Part shown: in pieces, positions 7,423 through 15,515 of the stretch
Position numbering within the stretch: the stretch's first letter is position 1
Layout: every line of letters begins with the position of its first letter
From: a virus
Reading direction: 5' to 3' (one strand)
DNA: 35,298 nucleotides
IMG/VR virus record: IMGVR_UViG_3300042895_003305
Coordinates: 1 to 35,298 of that record
The notes under the pieces: generated by a model
Told to the model about the DNA's origin: nothing
Databases searched by the model: none
The model's input: only the letters and a program-made list of their open reading frames with translations
Translations under genes and position numbers: made by a program

Positions 7423-8334
7423 TTAGCTGACCGTGACCGACACGACTTCGCGCAGCGTATGCGTGCCCGACTGGCCGCCGGACGCGGCGATCGCAGCCCC
7501 GCCTTGGCTGGGTGCAATGTTGAAGGTGTCGGTGGAGGCGTTGATGACGAAGTAGGTCGTGTTGGCGAGGATGCCGCTCGGCAACGCCCCGCTGGTCACG
7601 AACTGGACTTTTTTGCCATTGGTGAGGCCGTGCCCCGCCGCTGTCACCGTTGCAGGACTGGCGACGGTGATGACGACCGATCGCGGCAACAGGGACGCAA
7701 ATGGGTTACCGCTAAGAGCACCATAAGCCTCAAAGGCGGTAATCGGGTCCTTGTAGCCGTAGCGGGTGCCTGAGCCCGAGCCGGTAAAAATGATTGCTGC
7801 ACCGCCGGGGGTCGCGGCGATCTTGAAGGCGCTAGAGCTCACCACCGACTGCACGAAGTACATCGTGAAAGCCGTAATCCCGGTGGGCATGCCGCCGCTG
7901 CAATAGAACTGAACCGGATCACCCACGGCGAGGCCATGCGAGGTCCAGTTGATGTTGTTGGTCGGCGACGGGCTAAAGCTGATCCCGGTCACAAAGGTTG
8001 CCCAGGCGATCGAGCCAGCACTTAAGTTGAAAATGGTGCCATTGATGCGCAGGCGGCTTGGCTGAGGCGCCGCATTATAGCCGTCCAGGCCGATCAGCGT
8101 CCGCGACGTTGCGGCATAGAAATCGTAATCATGGATGACCGCGCGAATGGTGCGGCCCTGCCAGGTCGCTGGCGTGAAGTTGCCGCCGCTAAGCGATGTG
8201 AAATAGCCGCCATCAGCACCGTATTGCTCGCCCGCACTGTATTTGTTGGCAAACGAGTAATAGCTGATGGGCAGATCAATCTGCCGCTCGTCGCTTCCCG
8301 ACCCGAGCAGGATCCCAAGCACGCCCGACATCAA
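7423..8334 (-). CDS. Tail protein with two repeated beta modules
   Basis: The 303-residue protein holds two copies of one module. The first begins SHGLAVGDPVQFYCSGGMP and ends with GGAAIIFTGSGSGT; the second begins GHGLTNGKKVQFVTSGALP and ends with GGAAIAASGGQSGT. Both follow the pattern HGL-x-G-x-x-VQF, (L/M)P-(T/S)GI, T-x-YFV, F-x-IA, GGAAI. Such modules are found in virion surface proteins of many phages. The N-terminal half (LGILLGSGSDERQIDLPISY) is unassigned. ATGA overlap with the upstream gene shows translational coupling. A role at the tail tip or in host-surface contact is likely but unproven. Confidence 0.68.
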   Translation of the reverse strand: MMSGVLGILLGSGSDERQIDLPISYYSFANKYSAGEQYGADGGYFTSLSGGNFTPATWQGRTIRAVIHDYDFYAATSRTLIGLDGYNAAPQPSRLRINGTIFNLSAGSIAWATFVTGISFSPSPTNNINWTSHGLAVGDPVQFYCSGGMPTGITAFTMYFVQSVVSSSAFKIAATPGGAAIIFTGSGSGTRYGYKDPITAFEAYGALSGNPFASLLPRSVVITVASPATVTAAGHGLTNGKKVQFVTSGALPSGILANTTYFVINASTDTFNIAPSQGGAAIAASGGQSGTHTLREVVSVTVS

Positions 8335-9419
8335 CTGATACCTGTCCCTGAGACGAACCAGACATTGGTCTCGACCTTGATCAGCGTGGCCATACCTCGC
8401 ACCGCCAGCGTCCGGTTGCCCGTGCTAGTGGTGCCGGCCTGACAAAGCGTGACGCCTGCACCTTGCGCGATTACGATAGCCGCGCCGCCGTTGTTGATGA
8501 TGGTGACGGTGGTGCCAAGCGGGAAGCCGACAGTGCCATTGGGTGGCACGGTAATAGTCTGGGCCGCGGAATTCAGCGAATAGATGTGCTTGCCATTGTC
8601 GGCTGCGACCAGCTGGTAGGACGCGCTCTGGGCGTTTTGGGGCACTTCACGGAAGCCAATCGACCAAGCGGAGCCGGCGGCGTCGTTGACGGTCGATCCG
8701 GTTTCTGCACCCGAAATCGTCTTGTTGGAAAGCGTCTGGCTATCCGTTGTGCCGACGATCGCGCCTGATGGCACTGCCTTGCCGGCCCATGAGGCGAGCG
8801 TCGCGCTATAGGCCTGAACGTTGCTGCCGATGGCGAGCCCAAGATTGCTGCGGGCGGTGACCGCGTCAGTTGCGCCGGTCCCGCCGTTGGCAAGTGCGAT
8901 AGCGCCAGTGATTTTGGATCCTGCCAGCGAAGTCAGCCAGGCAGGGTCCGCATAGGTTCCGGTGGTGAGCACGGCATTGCCGGATACCGAAGGTGCGGAG
9001 AGCGCCACGGTCCAGGAAGCAATCGTGCCGCTACCGCCGACCATGGCGACATTGACGACCAATGCACCCGTGCCGCTGGTGTAGGCAGTGATTTGGCCAT
9101 GCATCCAGTTTGCCGGGCTGGCTGTGCTGGTGATGGTCACCCATTGGCCAACCACGAAGGCTTTGGCAGTTTGGACGGTGAGCGATTTTGAGCCCGTGCC
9201 GATGGCAAGCGAGGTCGTGCTGGTGGCACTGGTACCGGGCGCATTGACAGCGGTGGCAGCGCTTGCCGCAGCGTTGGTGGCGTAGCCATTGACCTCGACC
9301 GCCAGCGCATTGGCTTCGGTGCCGAAGGTCGGCAGCGCCCCGAGAAAGGAGTCTGCACGCGCAGAGAAGTTCGCCGCGTCCGTCCGGGACGGGGGCGTGG
9401 GCAGTGTTGTGATAGGCAT
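8331..9419 (-). CDS. Tail fibre-like protein
   Basis: A 362-residue protein starting MPITTLPTPPSRTDAANFSA and FLGALPTFGTEANALAVEVN, an N-terminal arrangement typical of siphovirus fibre proteins. The middle carries GKITGA-like strands (SKITGAIALANGGTGATDAV) followed by NLGLAIGSNV and TDSQTLSNKTISGA, both common phage fibre signatures. The C-terminal part, about residues 265-362, is beta-rich (YQLVAADNGKHIYSLNSAA). GAGGAG lies about seven bases before the ATG. It sits directly after the putative distal tail protein and so may be the central fibre or a tip component. Confidence 0.75.
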   Translation of the reverse strand: MPITTLPTPPSRTDAANFSARADSFLGALPTFGTEANALAVEVNGYATNAAASAATAVNAPGTSATSTTSLAIGTGSKSLTVQTAKAFVVGQWVTITSTASPANWMHGQITAYTSGTGALVVNVAMVGGSGTIASWTVALSAPSVSGNAVLTTGTYADPAWLTSLAGSKITGAIALANGGTGATDAVTARSNLGLAIGSNVQAYSATLASWAGKAVPSGAIVGTTDSQTLSNKTISGAETGSTVNDAAGSAWSIGFREVPQNAQSASYQLVAADNGKHIYSLNSAAQTITVPPNGTVGFPLGTTVTIINNGGAAIVIAQGAGVTLCQAGTTSTGNRTLAVRGMATLIKVETNVWFVSGTGIS

Positions 9420-9440
9420 GAAATTACTCCTCAGGGTGGA

Positions 9441-10334
9441 TCAGGTGAGCCCTTCGATGGTCAGGCTGCAGTAGCTGATCGTCGGATAGGCAAGGTCGAT
9501 CGAGAACTCTTTGTAGAAGCCGTAAACAGTGAGGCTCTCGAAGCTTTCGGAGCCGATCCAGAGGACCGGGGAGGCACGCAGCGCTGCGAGGTTGCGGGCC
9601 ACGTCATCAATGGCGCTGGTTGGCATGACGACGCGGGCAGTCATCCGCTTGGCAAAGGCGCGTTCAACCACCGAGGTCACCCCGAACTGGTCGGTTTCTT
9701 TCCTCGAATAGTCGATGATCCCGATGTCCGCGCCGTGCTCAGTCTCGCCGATTGTGAACTGCCGGCCGAATAGCAGCGCGCCGCAGGAGACCAGGTCAGC
9801 GGGGTTGTCACGCGTAATGGTGACGGTGATGACGCCGGCCTCATAGACCGGCACATCGAGGAACAGCAGGCTCGATTTGCGTCCGACCGGCTCGAAGAAC
9901 CAGCTGAACCAGTTATCGATGGCCGTGCCGCCGACATTGAAACTCTGGTTCCGCGTGTAAAGCTGCGAACCCGACACCGTCAGGGTGACAGTCGCGCTCT
10001 CGGCATTAGTGTCGATGAGCGCCACGCCGTCAGTGGCGCCAGGAGCCAGAACCACCTGCAGTGAGCCAGCTCGTGTCGTTGCCGTGCCAACCCGGTCATC
10101 AAACATCGCCCAGCGATTGGTCGGGCCAATGTCGAGCCACTTGGTTGGATCGCTGGCCGGGTTGACCCCGGTTGATGCGGCCAAGGCCTCGTACCGCCGG
10201 TGGGTCGCGGTCAGGATGACCCGGGTGCCCGCTGCATAGGCCGTGCCGGAGCCCCAAGCAGCGTAGTCATTCTCAGGCGCAGTGCTACTGGACAGCATTG
10301 CGTCGGTAAGCGTGGTCGGGCGGATCAGCTTCAT
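9441..10334 (-). CDS. Putative distal tail protein with chitin-binding-like N-terminus
   Basis: The 297-residue product couples by ATGA to the tape measure gene, the position where a distal tail or tail-tip protein is expected. Residues about 25-70 (AAWGSGTAYAAGTRVILTA, then RRYEALAAS and DPTKWLDIGPTNRW) resemble the small carbohydrate-binding fold of CBM5/12 domains: aromatic, with a W-x-x-G-T-x-Y start. The rest is beta-rich (SATVTLTVSGSQLYTRNQSF) and ends ISYCSLTIEGLT. No canonical hub protein of the lambda gpJ type is seen anywhere in the window, so this may be the main tip component. The carbohydrate-binding idea is from sequence style only. Confidence 0.6.
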   Translation of the reverse strand: MKLIRPTTLTDAMLSSSTAPENDYAAWGSGTAYAAGTRVILTATHRRYEALAASTGVNPASDPTKWLDIGPTNRWAMFDDRVGTATTRAGSLQVVLAPGATDGVALIDTNAESATVTLTVSGSQLYTRNQSFNVGGTAIDNWFSWFFEPVGRKSSLLFLDVPVYEAGVITVTITRDNPADLVSCGALLFGRQFTIGETEHGADIGIIDYSRKETDQFGVTSVVERAFAKRMTARVVMPTSAIDDVARNLAALRASPVLWIGSESFESLTVYGFYKEFSIDLAYPTISYCSLTIEGLT

Positions 10335-13300
10335 GCCGCCGTCCTGGTGGAAATGGCATCGCCGTCCGGCGTCACCCGCTCCAGAATGCGCGCTGTTTTG
10401 CTCGTTCCCGACGCGATCGTGGCGGCGGCGATCCTCTGTTCGCCGCGCAGGTCAGACACCTCCTGCCTGAGCGCCTTGAGTTCATCAATCATCGCGCTCT
10501 GGCCGTCGTTGGCCGGAATGCTTGGCGTACCCATCTGATTGGCAGCGAACTGATCCCACCAACTGGGCGAGGTGGCGGCAGATGTCGCTGCGGCAGGTTC
10601 CGTTCCGCTCGCCTGGTTGATGATCGCCAATGTCTGTTCGAGGCTCGCCGCGGTCAGGCCCTGAAGCCGGCCCAGATCTTCTGCTGACCGTGCGGTGTTG
10701 GCTGCGACCGAGAGCAGAGCCTGGCTCAAACCTGGCAGCGCCTTTGCCGCTTCCTGGTCACCCGAACGCGCCAGCATCGAGGCGTTGTTAAATGCAGCGA
10801 GCGCCGATGCATAGTTTGTCGGCGTATCGCTCATCACGCCCCGGATCCGCTTGATCTCGGCGATCAGTCCATCGGTGATCTGGGCCCATGCATTGCGCAA
10901 CTGTTCCGCGGCATTGGCGGCGTCATCGGCTGCCTTTTGTTGATCTTCAAGCGCCCAGACCTGTTCCTGCAACGCCTTGTTGGACATATCGATCTGGGTA
11001 AGCTCGAGCGCGCGCAGCGCTGCAGTATCGCCCTGGAGTTCCAGCATCCGTCGCTCAAGTGACAACCGCTCATCAAGAATGGCAGCTGCACTGGCAGCAT
11101 CCTGCGCCGCGCCGACCATATCGGCGAATGCCGGCGCCAACTGGATCAGCGCTGCATAAGCGGCCTGTCCAGATGCGGTGGTAAGGTCCTGCGCTTCAAC
11201 CAGCGACCGGAAGCCCGCGATGCTTTGCGGCAGCGCAAGCCCTAGGCTGTCAAAGACCCTGGCCATCTGCGCGGTCTGCGCTGAGGCCTGTTCGCCCTTG
11301 GTGTAATAGAGAGCAAAATACTCACCTGTGGCAGATGCCATGTCGCTGGCCGAGCCGAACAGGTCGAAGAGGTTCATCTTGGCGCTGAGGCTCAGACCCT
11401 CAACCGAGGTGCCGAGCAGGCTAAGCGTACTGCTTACCGCCTCGATACTGGAGGCGACGCGTACCAGCGCCTCGAAATAGCCTTCACCGACCTTTTGGAA
11501 CTGCTCGAGCCCTGGCACCGCCGTGCGGGCGAGATTATCGGCGGCCGCCCCAAAGACAGCGGTCAACTTTTCTTGGATCTCGGTCCCGGTCAGTCCCTTC
11601 AAATCGATCTTGCCGATGTTGACCACAAATCCTGAAAGGCGCGACTGCACCTCGTCAAGCGAAAGGCCCAGCGGGCCGGCAGCCGCCGAGATTGCGCTGT
11701 AGAAGCCTTCGAAGATCAGGCTGAACTGGCGCTCGAGTTCGGCGTCTGCCGCGGTGTACTGGACGCCGTAGCTCGAGCCGGTGCTGATCCCGAGGAACTT
11801 CTTGGTCTTCTTGACATCAGAATAATAACTTGCGTCAAAACCGCCCGACATGATCGATCCTACCGACTGCGCGCCGCCATAAATGCCCTGGCCAACGATG
11901 CTGGTCTTGGTGCCAAACAGAGCGCCTACGATGCTGCCAAGGACCTTGCCGAGACCGCCCAGCAGCTTGGCGCCCAGGAAGCCGATGGCAGCGCCAATCG
12001 GCCCCGCGATCGCCACGCCGATGCCGGCACCAATCAGCGAGCCCGTCTTGCTGCTGGCAAAGTTGGAGATGCCAGTCAGCATCGAATTGGCCGTACCCAA
12101 AAGCCCGTTGAGTTTGGTACCAGTCTGGATACCGGCGGCAGACGCTTCCATGCCGTTGGTGCGAATGATGAGATTGGTGAGCCCGCCAATGTTGGCCTCG
12201 ATGCTTTTCAGCGAAGCCAGCATGGCAGCAGAATAACGCATGGTCAGCGTGTCGACCTCGCGCAGATGATCAATGGCCTTGGCAATGCTTTCGGATTTGG
12301 CTGCGCTATCGCCAAAGACCGTGCCGGTGCCCTCATTAGAAGGCGTGGGATTGGCCCCGCCGCCACCAAAGGCACCGCCAATTGCGATGCCGAGCGAGGC
12401 GATCACGGCGGCGGTGGCGGCCCCTGCGGCAATGTTAAGCGGAAACGGCAGTGAGCGAATGGCATTCACCACGGCTTCGACCGCCTTGATGCCCGTCGTG
12501 ATGATCGAGTTGCCCTGTTCGACGCCGGCTCTTGCGGTGTCGGACACCGCCATGGCCGTATCCGAAGTGACCTTGGCGGCGGTCTGCGCGCCGATCAGGC
12601 CGATTTTCACAGCAGCGTTTTTGATGGCGATCGCCAGTTCAAAGGCGCGGAACACTTTCTCAGCGGCTGCCATGGCTTTGAAGCCCTCGGAGCCTTCTTT
12701 GAAGAAGCCCTTCGCGGCCGAAGCGAGATTGCCATAATGGTTGATCTCAGCCGAAGCCTGCGCCGTGCGCGCGTCCGCGTACTGGAACGAGGACCGTCCA
12801 TATTCACGCTCTGCATCGGCGACGCGGCTAGCAGCGGCCACCTGCGCAGAGGCAAAACGGGTGATCTCGACCGTGATGCCGCCAATCGCCCCGCCAACTG
12901 AACCGAAAGCATCAGCCATGCCCTGAGCCGCAGCTTCTGTCGCGGAGACCATGTCGTCGAGGCTCTTGAGAAACTGTTCCTGATCGCTTTGGGCAAAGTC
13001 AGCCTCCATCAGGCGGGTGCGTGCAGCCCGATATCGTTCCCAGGCTTCCGCGCCGCGTTCGAGGACAATCTGCTCGCGCTCCGCCTCAAGATTGGCGAGT
13101 GCCTGCGCCCGCGCGGACCGGCCCAGCAGAGCGACCTGCTGTTCAAGCGGGGCGACCGTTTGGCGAAGGAACTCAGACGCGGCGAACGCGCGGGTTGTCT
13201 GTTCCCAGGCCTCACCGGCTTCGAGAATAGCGATGCGTGCCGCGTCAGTGGGCGCCTTCAGCGCCGCCATGGCGACTTCCATGCGCTTGATCTCAATTGG

Positions 13301-14527
13301 CGTCTTGCCGATCTTGGCGGTCTCGAGCGCGAGATTGGCAGCAAAGTCTCTGGCAGCCTGGAGAGCGCGCTCGGCCTCGGTTGCTTCGCGAGACTGACGG
13401 CCAGCACCAGCCCGGTCCGGGCGATCACCGCGGATCTCAGCCGCACTTGCAGCCAGGCGCTCGCGGGCAGCTTTCAGGCTGTTCTCCCGCCACTGTGCAG
13501 AAAAGGCGTCCATCATTCCCATGGCATCGCCAAAGGCCGAGGTGAACTCGTCCCGGACCTGAGCGCTCATCCGCGCCGTCGATCCAGCAAAGCTGTTTTC
13601 CAATCGGGGCAGCGCCACACTCTCGATCTGACCGATGGTGGCAAGGCCCACCCGGTCGAGCACCGGGTTGACCCAGTGTGCCAGCCAGTTCAGCGCGGCA
13701 ATCGCCTTATTGGCGAGATATTCGATGCCAGCGATAGCGAGATTGGCAGCGCCTACGGCTGCTTCACCGATCACGCCAGGCAGCGACGACCAGAGGATCC
13801 GGATCGCGTTGAACCCACCGACCCACCCAGCATATAGGATCGCGACAGCATATTTGCCGACCTGAAGGATCGCTTCAAAGGCGACGACCGCCCAATCTTT
13901 TAGGGTGGAGAAGACAGGGCCAAGGTTGAGGCCATCAGATACGGTGGTCCACAAACCCTTCATAGTGTCGCCAATCGTGATCCCGACCGGCCCGAGCTTC
14001 TCCATCTCCTTGGCAGTGAGCCCAAGACTAGCGGCATATTTGTCGAGCTCGCCCGACTGTTTGACGCTGGACTGGAACATCTTGAACGCGCCGAACGCGA
14101 GGGATGCGGCAGCGGCTGCCGCCAGCAGATAGGGGTTTGTAAGCGCGGTCGCTGCCGCAGTGGCGGCCAGCTCCAGCAGCGCCCGGGCCATGCCGCCGAT
14201 CCCAACGCCTGCCTGCATGGCGATCTGACCGATCTGGCTGCCCTGCTGCATGAACACGGTCATCGGCTTCTGGCCTGAGAACAGGCTGACCACCACGTCG
14301 TTGAGCTGGTAGACAAGATTTTGCATCTGATGGCCGGCCAATTTTGCCGAGCCGCCCATGCGGGTCATTCCGCGCGAGCCGACGGCCTCAATGGCCCGGT
14401 CCGCCTGAGCTGACGAAGCCGCCACTTCCCCCATGGCGCCTGCAACCGACCGCTTGATGTCAGCCATCTCCTTCTGGAGCCGGGCAACATTGGTGATCAT
14501 CTCAATCTCGAGGGTGCCGGCCTTCAT
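10331..14527 (-). CDS. Tail tape measure protein
   Basis: At 1398 residues this is the largest gene. The N-terminus (LEIEMITNVARLQKEMADIK) and the motif LVYQLNDVVVSLFSGQKPM followed by FMQQGSQIGQI are characteristic of the phage tail-length tape-measure family. Long helical segments alternate with hydrophobic stretches: about residues 110-150 (MARALLELAATAAATAL), about 700-730 (LNIAAGAATAAVIASLGIAI) and about 815-860 (GSLIGAGIGVAIAGPIGAAI). These could take part in membrane passage of DNA. By the usual rule of about 1.5 angstrom per residue it predicts a tail near 200 nm. It starts at an ATGA overlap with the T-frame chaperone, the usual order G, T, tape measure. Confidence 0.92.
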   Translation of the reverse strand: MKAGTLEIEMITNVARLQKEMADIKRSVAGAMGEVAASSAQADRAIEAVGSRGMTRMGGSAKLAGHQMQNLVYQLNDVVVSLFSGQKPMTVFMQQGSQIGQIAMQAGVGIGGMARALLELAATAAATALTNPYLLAAAAAASLAFGAFKMFQSSVKQSGELDKYAASLGLTAKEMEKLGPVGITIGDTMKGLWTTVSDGLNLGPVFSTLKDWAVVAFEAILQVGKYAVAILYAGWVGGFNAIRILWSSLPGVIGEAAVGAANLAIAGIEYLANKAIAALNWLAHWVNPVLDRVGLATIGQIESVALPRLENSFAGSTARMSAQVRDEFTSAFGDAMGMMDAFSAQWRENSLKAARERLAASAAEIRGDRPDRAGAGRQSREATEAERALQAARDFAANLALETAKIGKTPIEIKRMEVAMAALKAPTDAARIAILEAGEAWEQTTRAFAASEFLRQTVAPLEQQVALLGRSARAQALANLEAEREQIVLERGAEAWERYRAARTRLMEADFAQSDQEQFLKSLDDMVSATEAAAQGMADAFGSVGGAIGGITVEITRFASAQVAAASRVADAEREYGRSSFQYADARTAQASAEINHYGNLASAAKGFFKEGSEGFKAMAAAEKVFRAFELAIAIKNAAVKIGLIGAQTAAKVTSDTAMAVSDTARAGVEQGNSIITTGIKAVEAVVNAIRSLPFPLNIAAGAATAAVIASLGIAIGGAFGGGGANPTPSNEGTGTVFGDSAAKSESIAKAIDHLREVDTLTMRYSAAMLASLKSIEANIGGLTNLIIRTNGMEASAAGIQTGTKLNGLLGTANSMLTGISNFASSKTGSLIGAGIGVAIAGPIGAAIGFLGAKLLGGLGKVLGSIVGALFGTKTSIVGQGIYGGAQSVGSIMSGGFDASYYSDVKKTKKFLGISTGSSYGVQYTAADAELERQFSLIFEGFYSAISAAAGPLGLSLDEVQSRLSGFVVNIGKIDLKGLTGTEIQEKLTAVFGAAADNLARTAVPGLEQFQKVGEGYFEALVRVASSIEAVSSTLSLLGTSVEGLSLSAKMNLFDLFGSASDMASATGEYFALYYTKGEQASAQTAQMARVFDSLGLALPQSIAGFRSLVEAQDLTTASGQAAYAALIQLAPAFADMVGAAQDAASAAAILDERLSLERRMLELQGDTAALRALELTQIDMSNKALQEQVWALEDQQKAADDAANAAEQLRNAWAQITDGLIAEIKRIRGVMSDTPTNYASALAAFNNASMLARSGDQEAAKALPGLSQALLSVAANTARSAEDLGRLQGLTAASLEQTLAIINQASGTEPAAATSAATSPSWWDQFAANQMGTPSIPANDGQSAMIDELKALRQEVSDLRGEQRIAAATIASGTSKTARILERVTPDGDAISTRTAA

Positions 14528-15003
14528 TTTGCAGGCTCCTTCGACATCATCAGCGCCCGGAAGGCGTTGGTCACTTTCCGGGAAACTTCATCACGGTTGA
14601 GAACGGTCGTGGCTGTCCAGGGCGGCGGACAATCCGGCTCGCGGGCGCGGACTGTTTCGGCGACGAACTCCACAGACAGGCGTCGGAGCAGGCGGACCAG
14701 CCAGGGCGGCAGGTCTAGCCCAATGCATTGCTGCCACTGGCTTATCGAGCCCCATGAGATGGGCACTGCGCCCATGGCGCCGGGATCGGTTGGGCCAACT
14801 TCCATAAGCCAGTCGATCACCCATGGGGTGCGGATGGGCGGAAAGTCGGGGGTAAGATCGTCGATGGCCATGCGCTGCAGCCGGGTCAGCGGATCAGTGT
14901 CAGCGTCGGGTTTGGCCTGCTTGGGTGAGCGCGGCTTTGGCGCGGTGCCCAGCCACGCCAGTTGCCGGACGTAAAGGCTCAGCTCTGCCCCGAGCTCTTC
15001 GTA
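14524..15003 (-). CDS. Tail assembly chaperone, T domain made by -1 frameshift
   Basis: This is the downstream part of a G-GT pair. The frame is open from the slippery site at 15003 to the stop at 14524-14526, and after the shift reads YEELGAELSLYVRQLAWLGT and on into the ATG at 14869-14871. That internal ATG has no good ribosome-binding site, which argues against separate initiation. The region encodes 159 residues; with the 131 G-frame residues before the slip the fusion would be about 290 residues. In lambda-like phages GT binds the tape measure while G coats it. The stop overlaps the tape-measure start (ATGA). Confidence 0.82.
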   Translation of the reverse strand, partial: YEELGAELSLYVRQLAWLGTAPKPRSPKQAKPDADTDPLTRLQRMAIDDLTPDFPPIRTPWVIDWLMEVGPTDPGAMGAVPISWGSISQWQQCIGLDLPPWLVRLLRRLSVEFVAETVRAREPDCPPPWTATTVLNRDEVSRKVTNAFRALMMSKEPAK

Positions 15004-15395
15004 AAATTTGCCCAGTCATTGATATGGGCGGCGACCTGGGTGGCGATGAAACCGATCGAGGGATCGGCATAGGCCTTGCGAAACAGCTCCTGACCTTCCA
15101 GCCCTTCAGCGGGCGGATAGACAAAGGCGTTGAAGCTTACGGTACAGGCAGCCAGAAAATCGGCCTGTTCGGCAAGTTTCTCCTCGGCCGACTGGTCCAT
15201 TTTTCCGCGCTTCTTGATCTTGTCCATAAGCTGGTTCTGCTGGCGGGCCTGCGCACGTTGGTAGACTTTAGAGCCCGGGCCGTAGACCGTGATCGAGAGG
15301 GGCTTGCCTTTGTCGTCAAAGAGCGGGGCGTCATCGGCGCCGACCAGTTCCAAGGTGGACGTGTCGGTTGCAGCGAGTGTGGTGATGTCAAACAT
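14979..15395 (-). CDS. Tail assembly chaperone (G-like)
   Basis: A 138-residue acidic protein starting MFDITTLAATDTSTLELVGA. The ATG at 15395 is chosen because GGAG lies eight bases upstream; a longer frame to 15440 would run into the repeat array of the fic regulatory region. The middle (YQRAQARQQNQLMDKIKKRG) and the C-terminal part (AYADPSIGFIATQVAAHIND) match the small tail assembly chaperones that precede tape-measure genes. It ends FTKSSGQS. The frameshift heptamer falls eight codons before its stop. It should coat the tape measure during tail assembly and be absent from the finished virion. Confidence 0.82.
   Translation of the reverse strand: MFDITTLAATDTSTLELVGADDAPLFDDKGKPLSITVYGPGSKVYQRAQARQQNQLMDKIKKRGKMDQSAEEKLAEQADFLAACTVSFNAFVYPPAEGLEGQELFRKAYADPSIGFIATQVAAHINDWANFTKSSGQS
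14981..15009 (-). promoter_or_regulatory. Programmed -1 ribosomal frameshift signal
   Basis: On the minus strand the G gene reads GCA AAT TTT ACG, giving the canonical heptamer A-AAT-TTT (X XXY YYZ) at 15009-15003. Six bases later AGCTC and GAGCT (14996-14992 and 14985-14981) can form a 5-bp stem with a six-base GGGGCA loop. The zero-frame stop of G (14981-14979) follows at once. The -1 frame is open on both sides of the slip. This is the arrangement known from lambda G/GT. Confidence 0.85.
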
Positions 15396-15419
15396 GGATT
15401 GTCTCCTATGGGGTTGCGA

Positions 15420-15515
15420 TGCGGTGATTTGGGCGCCCAATCACCGCATAGTTTGCGGTGATTGTTGCATTTGCGGTGATTAGGGGTCATAAACGCCGCA
15501 AGAGGTGCGGTGATT
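15420..15515. promoter_or_regulatory. Duplicated operator array at the fic start
   Basis: TGCGGTGATT occurs in direct orientation at 15420, 15454, 15472 and 15506, and inverted (AATCACCGCA) at 15439-15448. A degenerate inverted copy (AAACGCCGCA, 8 of 10) lies at 15491-15500. The layout is two 44-bp units with a 52-bp period, each site-N9-inverted site-N5-site. The last copy overlaps the GTG start codon of fic. This suggests repeated binding of a regulator, perhaps Fic's own C-terminal winged helix, that shuts down fic and possibly affects the leftward G gene. Confidence 0.75.

Noticed and set aside
12989-13837. Plus-strand open frame of 282 codons
   Set aside because: It is antisense to the tape measure gene; no start signal or family pattern.
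14900-15124. Minus-strand 74-codon frame between G and T
   Set aside because: It is in the third frame; the -1 frame explains the gap fully and is open without it.
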